64,000 bases of DNA. Origin: Otis tarda. Taxonomy: Eukaryota; Chordata; Aves; Otidiformes; Otididae. Below are positions 12,241-23,480 of this stretch, one piece after another; the first letter of the stretch is position 1, and every line of letters starts with the position of its first letter. The position numbers and the translations under genes are program-made. The notes beneath the pieces were generated by a model. The model saw only the letters and a program-made list of their open reading frames with translations, was not told the DNA's origin and searched no databases. The stretch is taken from contig CM048553.1 in assembly GCA_026413225.1 (NCBI GenBank), forward strand, positions 143,538,690-143,602,689. Direction: 5' to 3'.

Positions 12241-14089
12241 TGCTTAGAAGCCACAAATATCCATCCAGGAACTGGAGTAGCCTAGGATGATCAGATACTG
12301 TTGGTCAGACATAGATGAGATTAAAGCATAAATGGCAGCTGGACTGATCGGGAATATACAGGTTGTCAACACAGGACTTCCCGAGAATAAAAGAAGTTCA
12401 CCAGTTTTGAGGTTCTCAGGAACTCTTCAGTGCTGTCTACAGCTTAATGGGACAACCTGAAGAGCTGTGAAGAGCAGGATGTAAGAAAGGCAGGGAAAAT
12501 GACCTAGGGGAATATTAATTTTATATTATGTATCTTTATGCCTTTCAGGTCACTAACATTTTGGGTCCTTCAAAGTACCTTGAGAGACGCATTTGTATTT
12601 TTTTGTGGAAACTTCTCTGAGTTGTGCTATGCAGAGCGTTGTTGGCTCTGCTAGGGTTATTTCTAACACAGCAGCAAAGTTAATTCCTCCCAGAACAAAG
12701 TTATTCTAATAATCTCCTCGCATATGCCTATCATAGCTATGCTTTTTCTTTGGAGTCCTTCCAGCAGGTAATTTTGGGAGACCATTTAAGACAGCCCTTT
12801 TTTTTTATTGTGGTTGCACCAGACTTTCCTCTACTACATTAATGAGGGCTTGGGGATTTTGATTACTATTAGTCTTTTTTAAACTTTTAAACTGTTATTT
12901 TAAAAACTGAGGGTTGGGTTTTTCATTCTCCCAATTCAGCTTTCAGAGTGCAAAATGAAAGTCTGGCACTCCAGGGTGTATGTTAGCTACAGGATAATGT
13001 TTGTGGCAGAGAAGTATACAAGGCAAAGAAATGGCTTTTGTGGGTGATTAAATGCTGAAGTGAAGCTGAGGTGTTTGATAACCACAGAAGCTATTTATTG
13101 TGTGTATACTCCAGTGCCATGAACATTATTCCTATTATACAACAAGACAAAGGAAGATTCAACAAACCATAACGAGAGAAGGATGAAGGGGTTTTTTGGT
13201 TGTTGCATTTTTGCTTGATGGAAGTTTGAAAGTTCTGTTTAATTTTCTGCCTTTCCTAACATTTCCTTTCACAGGGGGGAGATTAAGGCCAAAAGACAGA
13301 GATTGGCCTGCAGAGGATAGCCCTAGTGACTAAATTCTGAGTAATACTGGGAGTTACCGTATCTTATCATCAAACAGCAGTGCTCACTGTTTTGCTGGGA
13401 CATAGAGAAAGACCATGCTAATAGTATTCATAAAAAGCATTTCTTTAGGTTGTGACAAATAAGCTTAGAAAAGAATCAAGTATTATCAGGTTTAATAAAA
13501 CAACAGTGAGATATATTAAGAAGATAATGGTAATATACATCTTCTACATGTTCGATTAATCCTCAAAGGAGCAGTGTGAGTTCAGGAAATATTGCTAGAT
13601 CAAGCTCACAAATACTACTTAAACTCTCAGCAACAATTCTGTTCTGCTAGTTCCCTGCTTGTTTCCTGCTGTTCCTGTGGGGTATTTCGGTTTTCTGGGA
13701 TGGCCCTCAGTGCTAGTCACCGAGCTACATCAAGACCTATGCCCATTCTCAGTGGGAACGGAAAAATACAATGAGATTTGAATAACAAAGATCCAGCATA
13801 CGAGACAACATACCTGTTTCTCACTGCCATTACTTAATAGGTGTCATTTCCTCTTTAAATCACTTCAGTTGCTAAAAAGACCAGAAACAAAATGATGTGG
13901 CTAAAATGACCAACAACCCAGTGGAAACCCTGAATAGAGGAAATGAGCCACAACCAACCTCACCACTGGTCTTTGTTTGTAAATATTGCTCATTAAACAA
14001 TTATGAGCAGAGAATATGTTTGTGAAGTGCGAACTCTGTTTGCAAATGACTTGCCTGTAGATAAACAAAGCCTGCTTTGTCAAATCATA
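12241..14089. other. Unique AT-rich DNA, no gene seen
   Basis: No frame above 60 codons and no recognised transposable element. Confidence 0.5.
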
Positions 14090-14350
14090 AGAAATAATTT
14101 AACCATCTGTAGTCACAAAATCCCTGTGAGTTGCAGCTATTTTTACACCACTTCAGAGGTGGGCAACTCGGAGACAGACAACAATTTCTTACATCAATTG
14201 CAAACTGTGAATTAACTTAAATTTTAAAAAAAAGCAATTGTTAATTGTGCTATGATTTTTTGATGTGTTTGCAGATCTCCTGACAGGAAATAATACCAAT
14301 TCCCTGGGAATTTCAGTTACTTTAATGAATTAACATTGAAGGAATTTCAT
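14090..14350. promoter_or_regulatory. Candidate conserved non-coding element with palindrome
   Basis: An AT-rich but non-repetitive block with several homeodomain-type words (caattg, ttaatt, gaattaac). It holds a perfect 15-base palindrome at 14298-14312, AATTCCC-T-GGGAATT, whose core TTCC-N3-GGAA is a STAT/BCL6-type arrangement. Regulatory status is inferred from texture alone. Confidence 0.25.
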
Positions 14351-14459
14351 TGTTAAGAACACTTGCTAGCTGGCTGGCTGCTGACATTCCTTCAGACTAG
14401 GCTGTTTCTAAAAGTTTTTCTAGGTCATTAAAATATTTTCTGAACATATTGTTGAGTAC

Positions 14460-14690
14460 TTACTGCTTTGAAACGTGCTGGACTGTCATTGCAAGCTCAC
14501 CTAGCAGTGAGTGAGATTAAGGGAGCTTGCACCTGCCAGCTGCCAAACAGCAGCAGCACACAGTCCTCCTGCCCCCTCCGAGGTCCCTCCCAGCCTTCGT
14601 TGTGCGGGATGATGGGTAAGGCAGGGTCCAGAGCCCTCTATCCCCTCCTGCTCATGTGCAAAAAAAAAATTCCTCACTATCAATATGTGA
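14460..14690. other. Small GC-rich patch
   Basis: GC content is clearly above the flanks, with cag-rich words and a few CpGs near 14,575-14,610. Frames on both strands (91 codons plus, 60 minus) reflect composition and match nothing I know. A decayed repeat or a small regulatory element is possible. Confidence 0.35.
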
Positions 14691-17600
14691 GTGGTTGCCA
14701 GTCGAATTTTCCTCTGGTTTATTCATCATCATTGGTGGCTTAACAAGTCAGTGCCCTCTTCTGCGATACTCCAGCACCCTACCGAGCACATCTTCTTGTT
14801 TGGAAGCCTGATTACTCTAAGTACCCTTGAAATGCATACCAGTTTTGTTCAAAAAGAAGGTATTTTCTCATCATTATTCGTATCCATGTTTTACATTATT
14901 TACAGCATCTAGACATTTTGTATGTTCATTTTAAAATGATAGCTGCTGTTGAGCTGTATGTGAAAAATAATAATGAACTAATGAAAGTTTATTTCAATGC
15001 TTAATACACAGCCATACAACACGATGGTATGGACTAGGTGATTCTTGCCATTGTTTTTCAGGTACAAATTTCCATATGAATTATAGGATAATATTTCTGC
15101 TCTTGAGTGGAATGTGAATACTGCTTTCTTTGTGATATTTAGCGCTAATGTGTATATTTAAATGACAAATAAAGTTCTACTTATTCTAAATTATCTCAAA
15201 TGACTATAGTATATGAAAAAGGACTGCTACATTCAGATGTATCATTTAGAAGAGTGTTTCCATTCTCCTATGATGTGACCTAATTTCAAAAAAATTGAGA
15301 CTGGGAGTTGTGCTCTCCTTGTTTTACACAGCAGATGTTAATGCCATTATCTACTTAATTTGAAAGCTGCACTGATTTCCACTCTGTTTCTTCCTTTGAG
15401 TGTCATTGCTGTATAAAAAAATACTATCAAGTGTAGCAAAGGTCATTTGAAGTTACACCCAAAATGCTAGCCTGACCTTATAAATAATAACCTGTTTTTG
15501 TAAAAATTGTATGAATGTGGATGGCTGTAACATAACTATTGGGTAAAGCTGTGTAGAAAAATAAAATAACAGAACTGGGATTGTTGTAATTAAAAAACAT
15601 AACAAAAACACTACTGATAGCCATATTCTCTCCTGCTGTATGCATTTTCTTAAAGTCAAACTGAGTTGGTCAAAATAGCACTGGTCCATATTTTTGCATA
15701 CTCTTTTGCTCTAGTAGTTTCAACATCAAGCCTGCTCAGTTTACAGGTTTACTCTGAAGTAAATTATACTTGCCAAAAGTTTCAGAGTATTTGTCTTGGC
15801 TGAATTATTACCAGTCAAATATTTTGGAACAGAATCTGGTTAGCAATATCATCGACGGAACACGGGGTAGGATGCAAAACAGCTTTTCTCAGCTGCCTCG
15901 CCCACAGTTACAAGGCACGCTAAAATAATTCTATCACTAGTCATTTATCTTGATAGAGTCACGGGAAGATGAAAGTTCTAAGAAGTGCCTTCTACCGTTA
16001 CTGTTTTGATCACTATGAAATGTTAAATGTATACGTGCTCTGTGATCCATCAGTATCTGCTTTTATAAACTTAAAAAAAATCCTCATTGGTGTAACTTTA
16101 ATTCTCAGCATTTTTAATCTCATTAAACTCCTGAAATTCTGCTTTCTAAGTCCTCCTGGAAATGCAACATATTGCAAAATGTACTACAGCTTCTTTTTTA
16201 TATTTGTTTTCAACAATCTGAAAATTCAGCTGCCCATCATATAAATCACAAAGTCATACTTCTTTGGTCTGTGGTCTTGCCACGTGTCAGGGCCATCTAG
16301 TATTGATCTTGATCAGTATTAAGATAAGAGACTTGTAAGAAAAATATAGGTTGTTAACGGAATTGCTATTGATAATTCAGTAGGTGGCATTCTTTCCTCT
16401 AAGTGCTACAGATTTGCTGGATCAGAATGTTAATAGAGGGCTGAGCTTTCAGCTAAAAAATTCTTAGGTATATGATTATAAATAAATTCTCTACACTTGT
16501 GTTGGTAAAAACTCCTCCTCTAAGCTGCTAAGTAAAAGTGCCGTAACTGTATGAACAAGAAAAAACAATGTGACAGACTGTTAAGCATGTAACAATAGAG
16601 CCTGCAACTTATAATTTGGAGAACTGATAAAAAATTCTTCAGAAACATGATCTTGAAGACATTGGTTACCAGATGAACTTATAGGCCATGTCAGCTGGAT
16701 GGTGAAGAATTTATACTCTACATTATAATATTTTGGGAGAGAATTATGATGGACTATGCAATGTGACTAAGAGTTTACAAATACTGGAAAAGAAGGAAAT
16801 CATGTCTGCTAAAGATTATCTGAAATTATTTTTGTCATGTAAGCAGAATTCTCAGTGATATAAGCACTGAAAGTAAAAAAATCTGTTAATAGCAAGAATT
16901 TCTAATACATAAAAATTGCATTTATTTCCTTATAAAATGATGTGGTAGCATTTCACAGAATTGTTTACACTCTAACTTGAAAATTAAATAAATGCCAGCT
17001 AAATTTAAATAGAGGTGCAAGCTGAAATCAGGGTAGGAGGAGATCATCCAATGTTTTAATGTACTTGGGTTATGCGATAAATAAAGGCAAAGAAGCCAGC
17101 TTGCTGTCTCTAAGATGAAGCCTGTGTAACTCAACAGCAAAACACATGCCTTTTTTTTCTCATTTCCCTATTACTCAATGCCCAGTACAATTTTTTGCTC
17201 TCTGCCTTCTTATTCCAAGTTATTTTCAGTGTAATGAAGATCAAATTTTACTTCTGTAATAACGATCAAGATTACTTTAGATCTGCAAACATTATTTTTC
17301 TGTACTTATTCCTAGTTTTGGAATTTATATAAGTAAACTAACATCAAAAACAGTTTCCAAGCCATAATAAAAAATTATCTAACTAAACAGAAGAAATTTA
17401 TAGGTACCTAAGTCATGCAGACTTGAGGTGGCTCTTAAGATAATCCCAAACATTTGAAAATATTGTCACAGATAATTGAGAAAACCTTAAATAATAGTCT
17501 TTTAAAAATTAACTTAAGAGAAACTTTTCTAGGAATAGCAGACCAAAGAATATCTTTAATAAATGGAAAAAGCAGAGCCTGTCTCTCAGCTGTGCAGTCA

Positions 17601-19569
17601 CAGTCCTGAATCCAGACATTCTGGCAACCATACAGTATGCAAACAAACATAAACTTTGTAAACACATGATTAGGCAGGACTCTTCTGCAGGATCCCATGT
17701 TTAGGATGGTCATAAGATCCTCAAACAAAGAATTAATGCATTTGTATATACAATCCCCTTAGTGACAGATTATGAAATTGTCACGGATAAACCCTCCAAA
17801 AAGATTCATGTGGTGATGAAGTATTATCCATAGTATTAGAAATATATACCAAACCCATTCTTAGCAAACATTCCAGTGTATCATTTTCAAATTGTACCAT
17901 ACTTAGTCCCGTAATAAATGTCTACTGCTTCAGACAACAGAATTCCTTCTGCCTTACAGGTGAAAAAGAAGAAAATGTAGGAAGAATCTTAGTGGTATTG
18001 TCTCTGTATTAGCACACTACCTTTGTTGAGTTAAAGATCAGAAATTTAAAGTATATAGAAAAGATCTTTAATCAGGAAAAGATAATTTTAGAGATTAAGT
18101 CCAGAGTTTTGAAAAAAGGCTTAGAAAGTAATATATGCATTTTAAATTACATATTTCATTGTTTCTTAATTTTTTTTTCTTTAAGGTTGGCTTTCATTTC
18201 AAATTTGAATCAAATTTAGTATCAATAAAAAATTTATATGGTTGATACAATATCAGAACAAAATACCTTAAGTGTATGTTAAAGAAAAAATTAATTACAC
18301 CTGAAATTAACCTAAAAAATGGCTGAAATAAGAAAAAAAAATACTTCAAGTTGACCCGAAGTGAATTTTTAGTTATCTTTAATTATGGCCAAACATGAAA
18401 ATAAAATCACTTGCTTGTACTGTTATGTAGAAAAGGAAAAAAAAAAGATGAAGACTGTTTTGTTAGCAGAAGAGTTAATTTTATTCTGAGGGAGATGTTA
18501 AATAACACTTAACTAAATTCCTGTATTGTTTAAAGCAAACCAGTTAAATGGACTGTTTACACTACATATAAAATTTTACTGGAGGTAGTTTTTTTTACTC
18601 TCATGACAGAGCAAAACAACAGATGTTCAGGCGAGCCATAGTCGAGGATTCATCTGAGACAAATAATGAAATCTCTAGTCTTTTGTGATGAGATATCACT
18701 TGTTAGTGACATAATTATTTAAAAAGAATGATAGGAAGAAAAGAAACATCATGTCACTTGATAGCATTACGTGGAAATACGTAACAGGAGAGCTCTCTCT
18801 TAGTCTGGTCTTCATATCTCACTTGCTTAGTTGAGAAGCTTAGTGTGCCAGCCATTTACTGCAATTACATGAAGAATTGTTACAGTCTTGGCAAGTACCA
18901 CGTAGAGCTCTGTAAACAAATGTTACTTACTTTGAAGAAAAAATGCATTTTGTGTCACTTAATCCGTATTCGGATATCTCAAAATAGAATGACAGGCACA
19001 GGCCTGAAAGGAGTATCCTGGGTCCCTTACTCCAGTTCGTTATAATCACGGATGATCTGATTGTATAATTCCTTTTATATCAACTTTTTCCAGATTCATT
19101 GCGTTAAGCAGCTACCACATAAAGGATCTGCATGTTTAACATATGTTGTCAGAGTCAATCACCTTCAGGTAAATGTCTGTAATATACTCATGGGGAAAAA
19201 AACAAATGGCAGTGGCTGAAGTTTCAGGCAGAAACAAATTTATATGAAGTTCAGTGCTCCTAGAGGCAGGAATGGCAGCACATGCTCAAGAGAAAAGTAA
19301 GGAAATTATAATTTCATGTACACATATCTACACCATTATACAGAAAACATATTCTGTTGCTTTTCTTTACCCAAGCCCTTAAGACAGTTGCTGAAAAATT
19401 GGAGGCTAGATTTGTTTGGAGGGTGAAGTCAATAAGACAGGCAGATTTGGTTTTAATGCTGTTCTATACATTTTTTTTTAAAGAAACTTTAAATTCTTGA
19501 GCACAAGAAAGGGAACCAACTTCTGAGGTCCAGCCAATCCTCTGCTAAAAAGCCTTTTCTCTTGGCTTT
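14691..19569. other. Long unique AT-rich stretch, no gene seen
   Basis: Nearly 5 kb of AT-rich DNA. Frames reach at most 97 codons (17435-17728, minus) and have no conserved motif. A few CpGs occur near 15,850-15,920. No repeat family is recognised. Confidence 0.5.
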
Positions 19570-20120
19570 CCCTCATGGCCATGCTTCAGGTGACTTCCAT
19601 ATATCTAGACATGTCCTTCCCTCTTCGCTGCCTGCCTGTCCCCGGCAGCAGCAGCTCCCCTGATAGGCCTCGGTGCTCCCGGGGCCCACAGCCCTCCAGC
19701 CTTGCATGCATCCCCCAGTACATCACTCGCTTCCTTCTGGTGTGGTATATGACCCACGGATTCGACAGTTGTCTATTTGTTGTTCTTAAGAAGGGCTCAG
19801 GAGACCAACTGACCCAGCTTAATTAGTTTATTGATTAGTACTATAAAGTCCATAACCAATTAGTGACAGTAAAGTTATTAATGTCCAATTCCGCAATTGT
19901 CTACCGCAGGGATGCAGCCACGTAGTAGAACAAAGCAAACCCAACGCACAGCTCATCGTACCCCCGTGTGTATCCCACTTGTTCTCTGTGCCACAAGAGA
20001 AAACCTCCATTGTGTGCCCTTCTCTCCCCATCTTCCTTAACAGGGGAAGGAGGACACATCTTTCTGATTGTGTTCTGTTTTTCTGCTGTTACAAAAGTAA
20101 TAACTGACTCAGCCACTGGT
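19570..20120 (-). mobile_element. Possible solo LTR (CpG-bearing block)
   Basis: This block has more GC and CpG than its flanks. Read on the minus strand it has a TATA-like word (TTTATAG) near 19,845-19,850 and an AATAAA polyadenylation-type signal about ten bases downstream, followed by a GC-richer stretch. That compact arrangement resembles an avian retroviral LTR promoter/R region. I could not find matching TG...CA ends with a target-site duplication, and there is no internal retroviral sequence. It may instead be an unrelated GC-rich unique segment. Confidence 0.3.
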
Positions 20121-20929
20121 GGAGGGACTTCAGCACTTTAATTTTAAAAATGGCTGCTGTGGAACAGAGTGTAGCATGAATGCAAAACATTTTGATCATA
20201 TAAAACAGAGGAACCAGACTTTGGATAACAGGGTGAGAGATCCTATGCAATATCTTTCTCATGAGATTTAGTTATATCCATCATAAAAATAGGTTTGCTA
20301 TACTATCAAATTCATAGTTATGTGCTAATACTTTAATGGGAAATTAAGCATGGTATTTTAGAATTAGCAGTTGAAGTTAAAGGAGTAATTACAGAACACA
20401 GCCACGACACGGTGATCAGCATCTGTCCTCTGATAGCAAGCAGGTTGTTCTTTCCCCATACACAGGGAAACAAGCTCTATGGCATAAATGTTGTATTGTT
20501 AATATATGTTTTGATCTGTTGTGTTTGGGCTGTTAGGCACAGCTTCATAAGGGAAATTTTTATTTCTTTAACATGACAGCAATAGCTGGAAGTATCAACG
20601 TGTTGTATAATTAAAGGGCTATGCTAAACAGGAGGAACACACATGGCTGCTTCTAACAAAACCCAACAGAAGCAAGAGAAACTCATCCGCATTGAAGTAT
20701 CTGGAACCAGCCACGACTGATTCTGATCAGGACCTGTAAGGTACATCATTAAATACAATCCTCAGTTTCCAATGGTGGAGAGATTTCCCATTCCATTTTC
20801 AGGAGCCAACTTATTCCCTCTCCTTGCTACAGCTCTGCTCCCAAGTCTTTACTGAGCATGAGCTTTTATAAGGGTTACACTGTGATGTGCAATTTAAGCA
20901 AATACAGTAGTTTCCTCCTTTTCCAAATT
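20121..20929. other. Unique AT-rich DNA, no gene seen
   Basis: No frame, repeat or structured element recognised. Confidence 0.5.
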
Positions 20930-20982
20930 TGGATTATTTAGGATTTAGGATTATTTGGATTTAGGATTTCTTTAGGATTTGA
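20930..20982 (+). repeat. Imperfect TTTAGGATT tandem words
   Basis: The words ggattattt and tttaggatt recur five to six times in about 50 bases with variable spacing. This is a cryptic simple repeat from slippage. Confidence 0.75.
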
Positions 20983-21214
20983 TTATGAATACTTTGATAG
21001 TAGTATCATATTTTACAACACACCTTGTTGTTCTTAAGAGGTAAGCAAATCTACTGTGGCATTGTATTAGCAAGGAGTTGTCCTTACCGAAGAAGAGGAA
21101 CATGGAGCATTGTGTTTGAAATGGCTTCAGCAACCTTCTTTGAGCTGCAAATAGATGCATTGAAATTAGTTTGTTGAAAACAAGTTGATTATCCAGTTTC
21201 ATTGTAGGAATTCG

Positions 21215-21310
21215 ATTCAAAGAGGAAAGGCAGCGTGACGGTTCGTCACTGCAGTATTTCTTGCATGAGTTCGTCGATGCCTTGTTCTCATGTCGTGAAC
21301 CAGAGTCTCA
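21215..21310. promoter_or_regulatory. CpG cluster with palindromic CRE half-sites
   Basis: Six CpGs fall within about 70 bases, in a region where CpG is otherwise rare. The cluster includes a perfect 15-base palindrome at 21235-21249, GTGACG-GTT-CGTCAC, which places two TGACG (CRE half-site) words back to back. Retained CpGs suggest germline hypomethylation or selection. Function is inferred, and no transcript start is visible. Confidence 0.3.
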
Positions 21311-22939
21311 GCCCAAGACTGTCATTCATGATGATACTGCAGTGCAGTTCATTTCTGAATGTATGTTGTAATACTGTGCTCATGGTTCATTCTTGCTCAT
21401 GATAGAGTGGCTGTGCTCTGGAGGAGGATATGAAAACATGAGCATAAGTAGCCTGTATTATTTCTAGCCTGGATTATTCAGTGACATACAGTAAGTATGA
21501 AAAACCTTGTACATTTTGCTGCCTTTTTCCTGAAAATGGGTTTGCATCTTGTGTAAAACTCCCAAGGAATTATTAAACAGAGAAGGATGAAATTTTAAAC
21601 TTTGATAAAGGAATAAATAACAAAAACACTTGTGGAAATCAGATGTTTGACCCTTTGCAAACACAAGAAAACAATTTGTCAGTGGAACTGATGCTCCTCT
21701 TCAGTCTGTGCAATGGCTTGTTGGAATGGAAATTTATTATAAAGTAGGAGAACTACTTTTTTTTTTTCTTCTTTTCTGAGGTCTTCCTAGAAATTTGCAG
21801 GTGATGAGAGAAACCTTCATTCTAATAAAAGAATAGGCCAGCTTACTGATTGGAGAAAATTACATGAAGTTTTTTAATCAAAGTCTCTGTGGTCTGCTGT
21901 CTGATTTTCTAGGCCAGATGTCAAATGTTTTTCACTGATGTCGATGTTGAAGTAATCACTAAGCCAATTCCAAGAATGAGTAAGTGAGACTGTAATAACA
22001 TTTCATTTCAGTATTACATAAGCTTTTTTTTCCCAGCTACGAACAAAGTAACAGGACCCCTCTGATTCAATATAATTACACAAACTATTACTTTGAAATT
22101 TGTGAGACAGTTTTATGTGTGGTCAATTGCTCTATACATATATATGTGAGGTTTCAGTACAAAATGCAAAAACACATTTACAAAGTTTTATATTTTTAAA
22201 CATTTACATTTAATTTAAAACATAATTACATTTTTAGTATTTAATCTATTTTATGAAGTTTATCTTTGCTACTACAATATTAACCAGTAATTTGAAAAGC
22301 CAAGAATTTGCTAGAATAAAGACTTTGGTTTGCAGTTTAAAACTGGGGAGAGAAAGCTGGCTCAGTGGATGATGTACCTCAGTGAGTGAATCTCAGCTGA
22401 TCATTGGGGGACTATGGCATCAGAAAAAATATTTTACAATTTTTATGTATAATAATCAAAATTGCTCATAGCCACGTAGAGAATTAGTCTAGTAGAACTA
22501 ACTCTGAACTTCAAGAAACATGTTTCTATAGTTGTCTCAAGAGGAAGGTGGTGATATAATGGACCAAAAAGGTATGTATTTCACAGGTAAATACAGAACC
22601 AAGAAAATCTAATATGAAACTATACACAGTTCCCAGAATAGTCTTACTCTATGGGTAAAATACACATGAATATTAATACGAATGTACTCAAGTGGCAGAC
22701 TTAAACCCAGTGAGAAACCAGTAGGATGTTAACATTGCCTCTTTCACCACAATTCAGATCTTTAGTGAAAAGATGTTTTGGTTAAATAGCTTCTCCTTTA
22801 TCCACGGCATATTTAGTGATTAGCTATCCAACCTGTTGTTCCTTCATCCGTGAAGCCCTGGTCTGGTTTTTAGGCAGAATTACATATTCCTTCATGAGTT
22901 TTGCTATGGTGCTTGGTACTGCTGTTTCATAACCAGTGA
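21311..22939. other. Unique AT-rich DNA, no gene seen
   Basis: Short frames only (66 codons at most). Nothing recognised. Confidence 0.5.
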
Positions 22940-23050
22940 TGACACCATGCTCTTCTGAGAAGAAGTATTATTCATGCACATTTTGTAGACAGGGAACTGA
23001 GGCATGGAAAGGTTGATATCAACGCATGTTACAATTTTCTGGTACCCATC
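22940..23050 (-). repeat. MIR SINE fragment
   Basis: The plus strand has attttgtagacaggg followed by aactgaggcatggaaaggtt. Together they match the reverse complement of the MIR core (aacctctctgtgcctcagttt followed by ctcatctgtaaaatg) with a handful of changes. The preceding tattattca also fits the MIR attattat segment. A MIR this degraded is expected in any amniote genome. Confidence 0.65.
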
Positions 23051-23480
23051 CAGGATTGTTTTTCCCCATCTTTCACCTCAGAGCACACTTTGACTGTTTA
23101 AAGCTCAGCTGGCTCTGGTGCTATGCGCAGTTGTGATGTTTTTTGAAGTATCTCCACTATGTAGAAAGTACCTGTACACAGATAGTATGTGTAGAAACTG
23201 GGGCCACAGGAGACATCCAGAGTGCTGCTCCTCTGGACAGGAGGAGCGCCGGACAGACCGGGATCCTGAGCCCACAGCCCAGACATAGCTGCTGGCTCTG
23301 GCTACAAAATTGCTTCTCTCAGGCGCCTGTGATCTGGTGCAAATGAAGTTGATTCTTACAGGAAAGATAAAATGTCTCATTTCAAGCATGGGGGCACTAG
23401 ATCTTTTAAAGAAAAGGTCACTAGAACAATTTAATGGGGTCTGGGGGCCCTTGAGGAGACACCATGTACTTTTTCCCTGT
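23051..23480. other. GC-richer unique patch
   Basis: Several CpGs occur near 23,240-23,320, and frames overlap on both strands (94 codons at 23105-23389 minus, 67 codons at 23143-23346 plus). No translation is recognisable. I do not call a gene. Confidence 0.4.
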
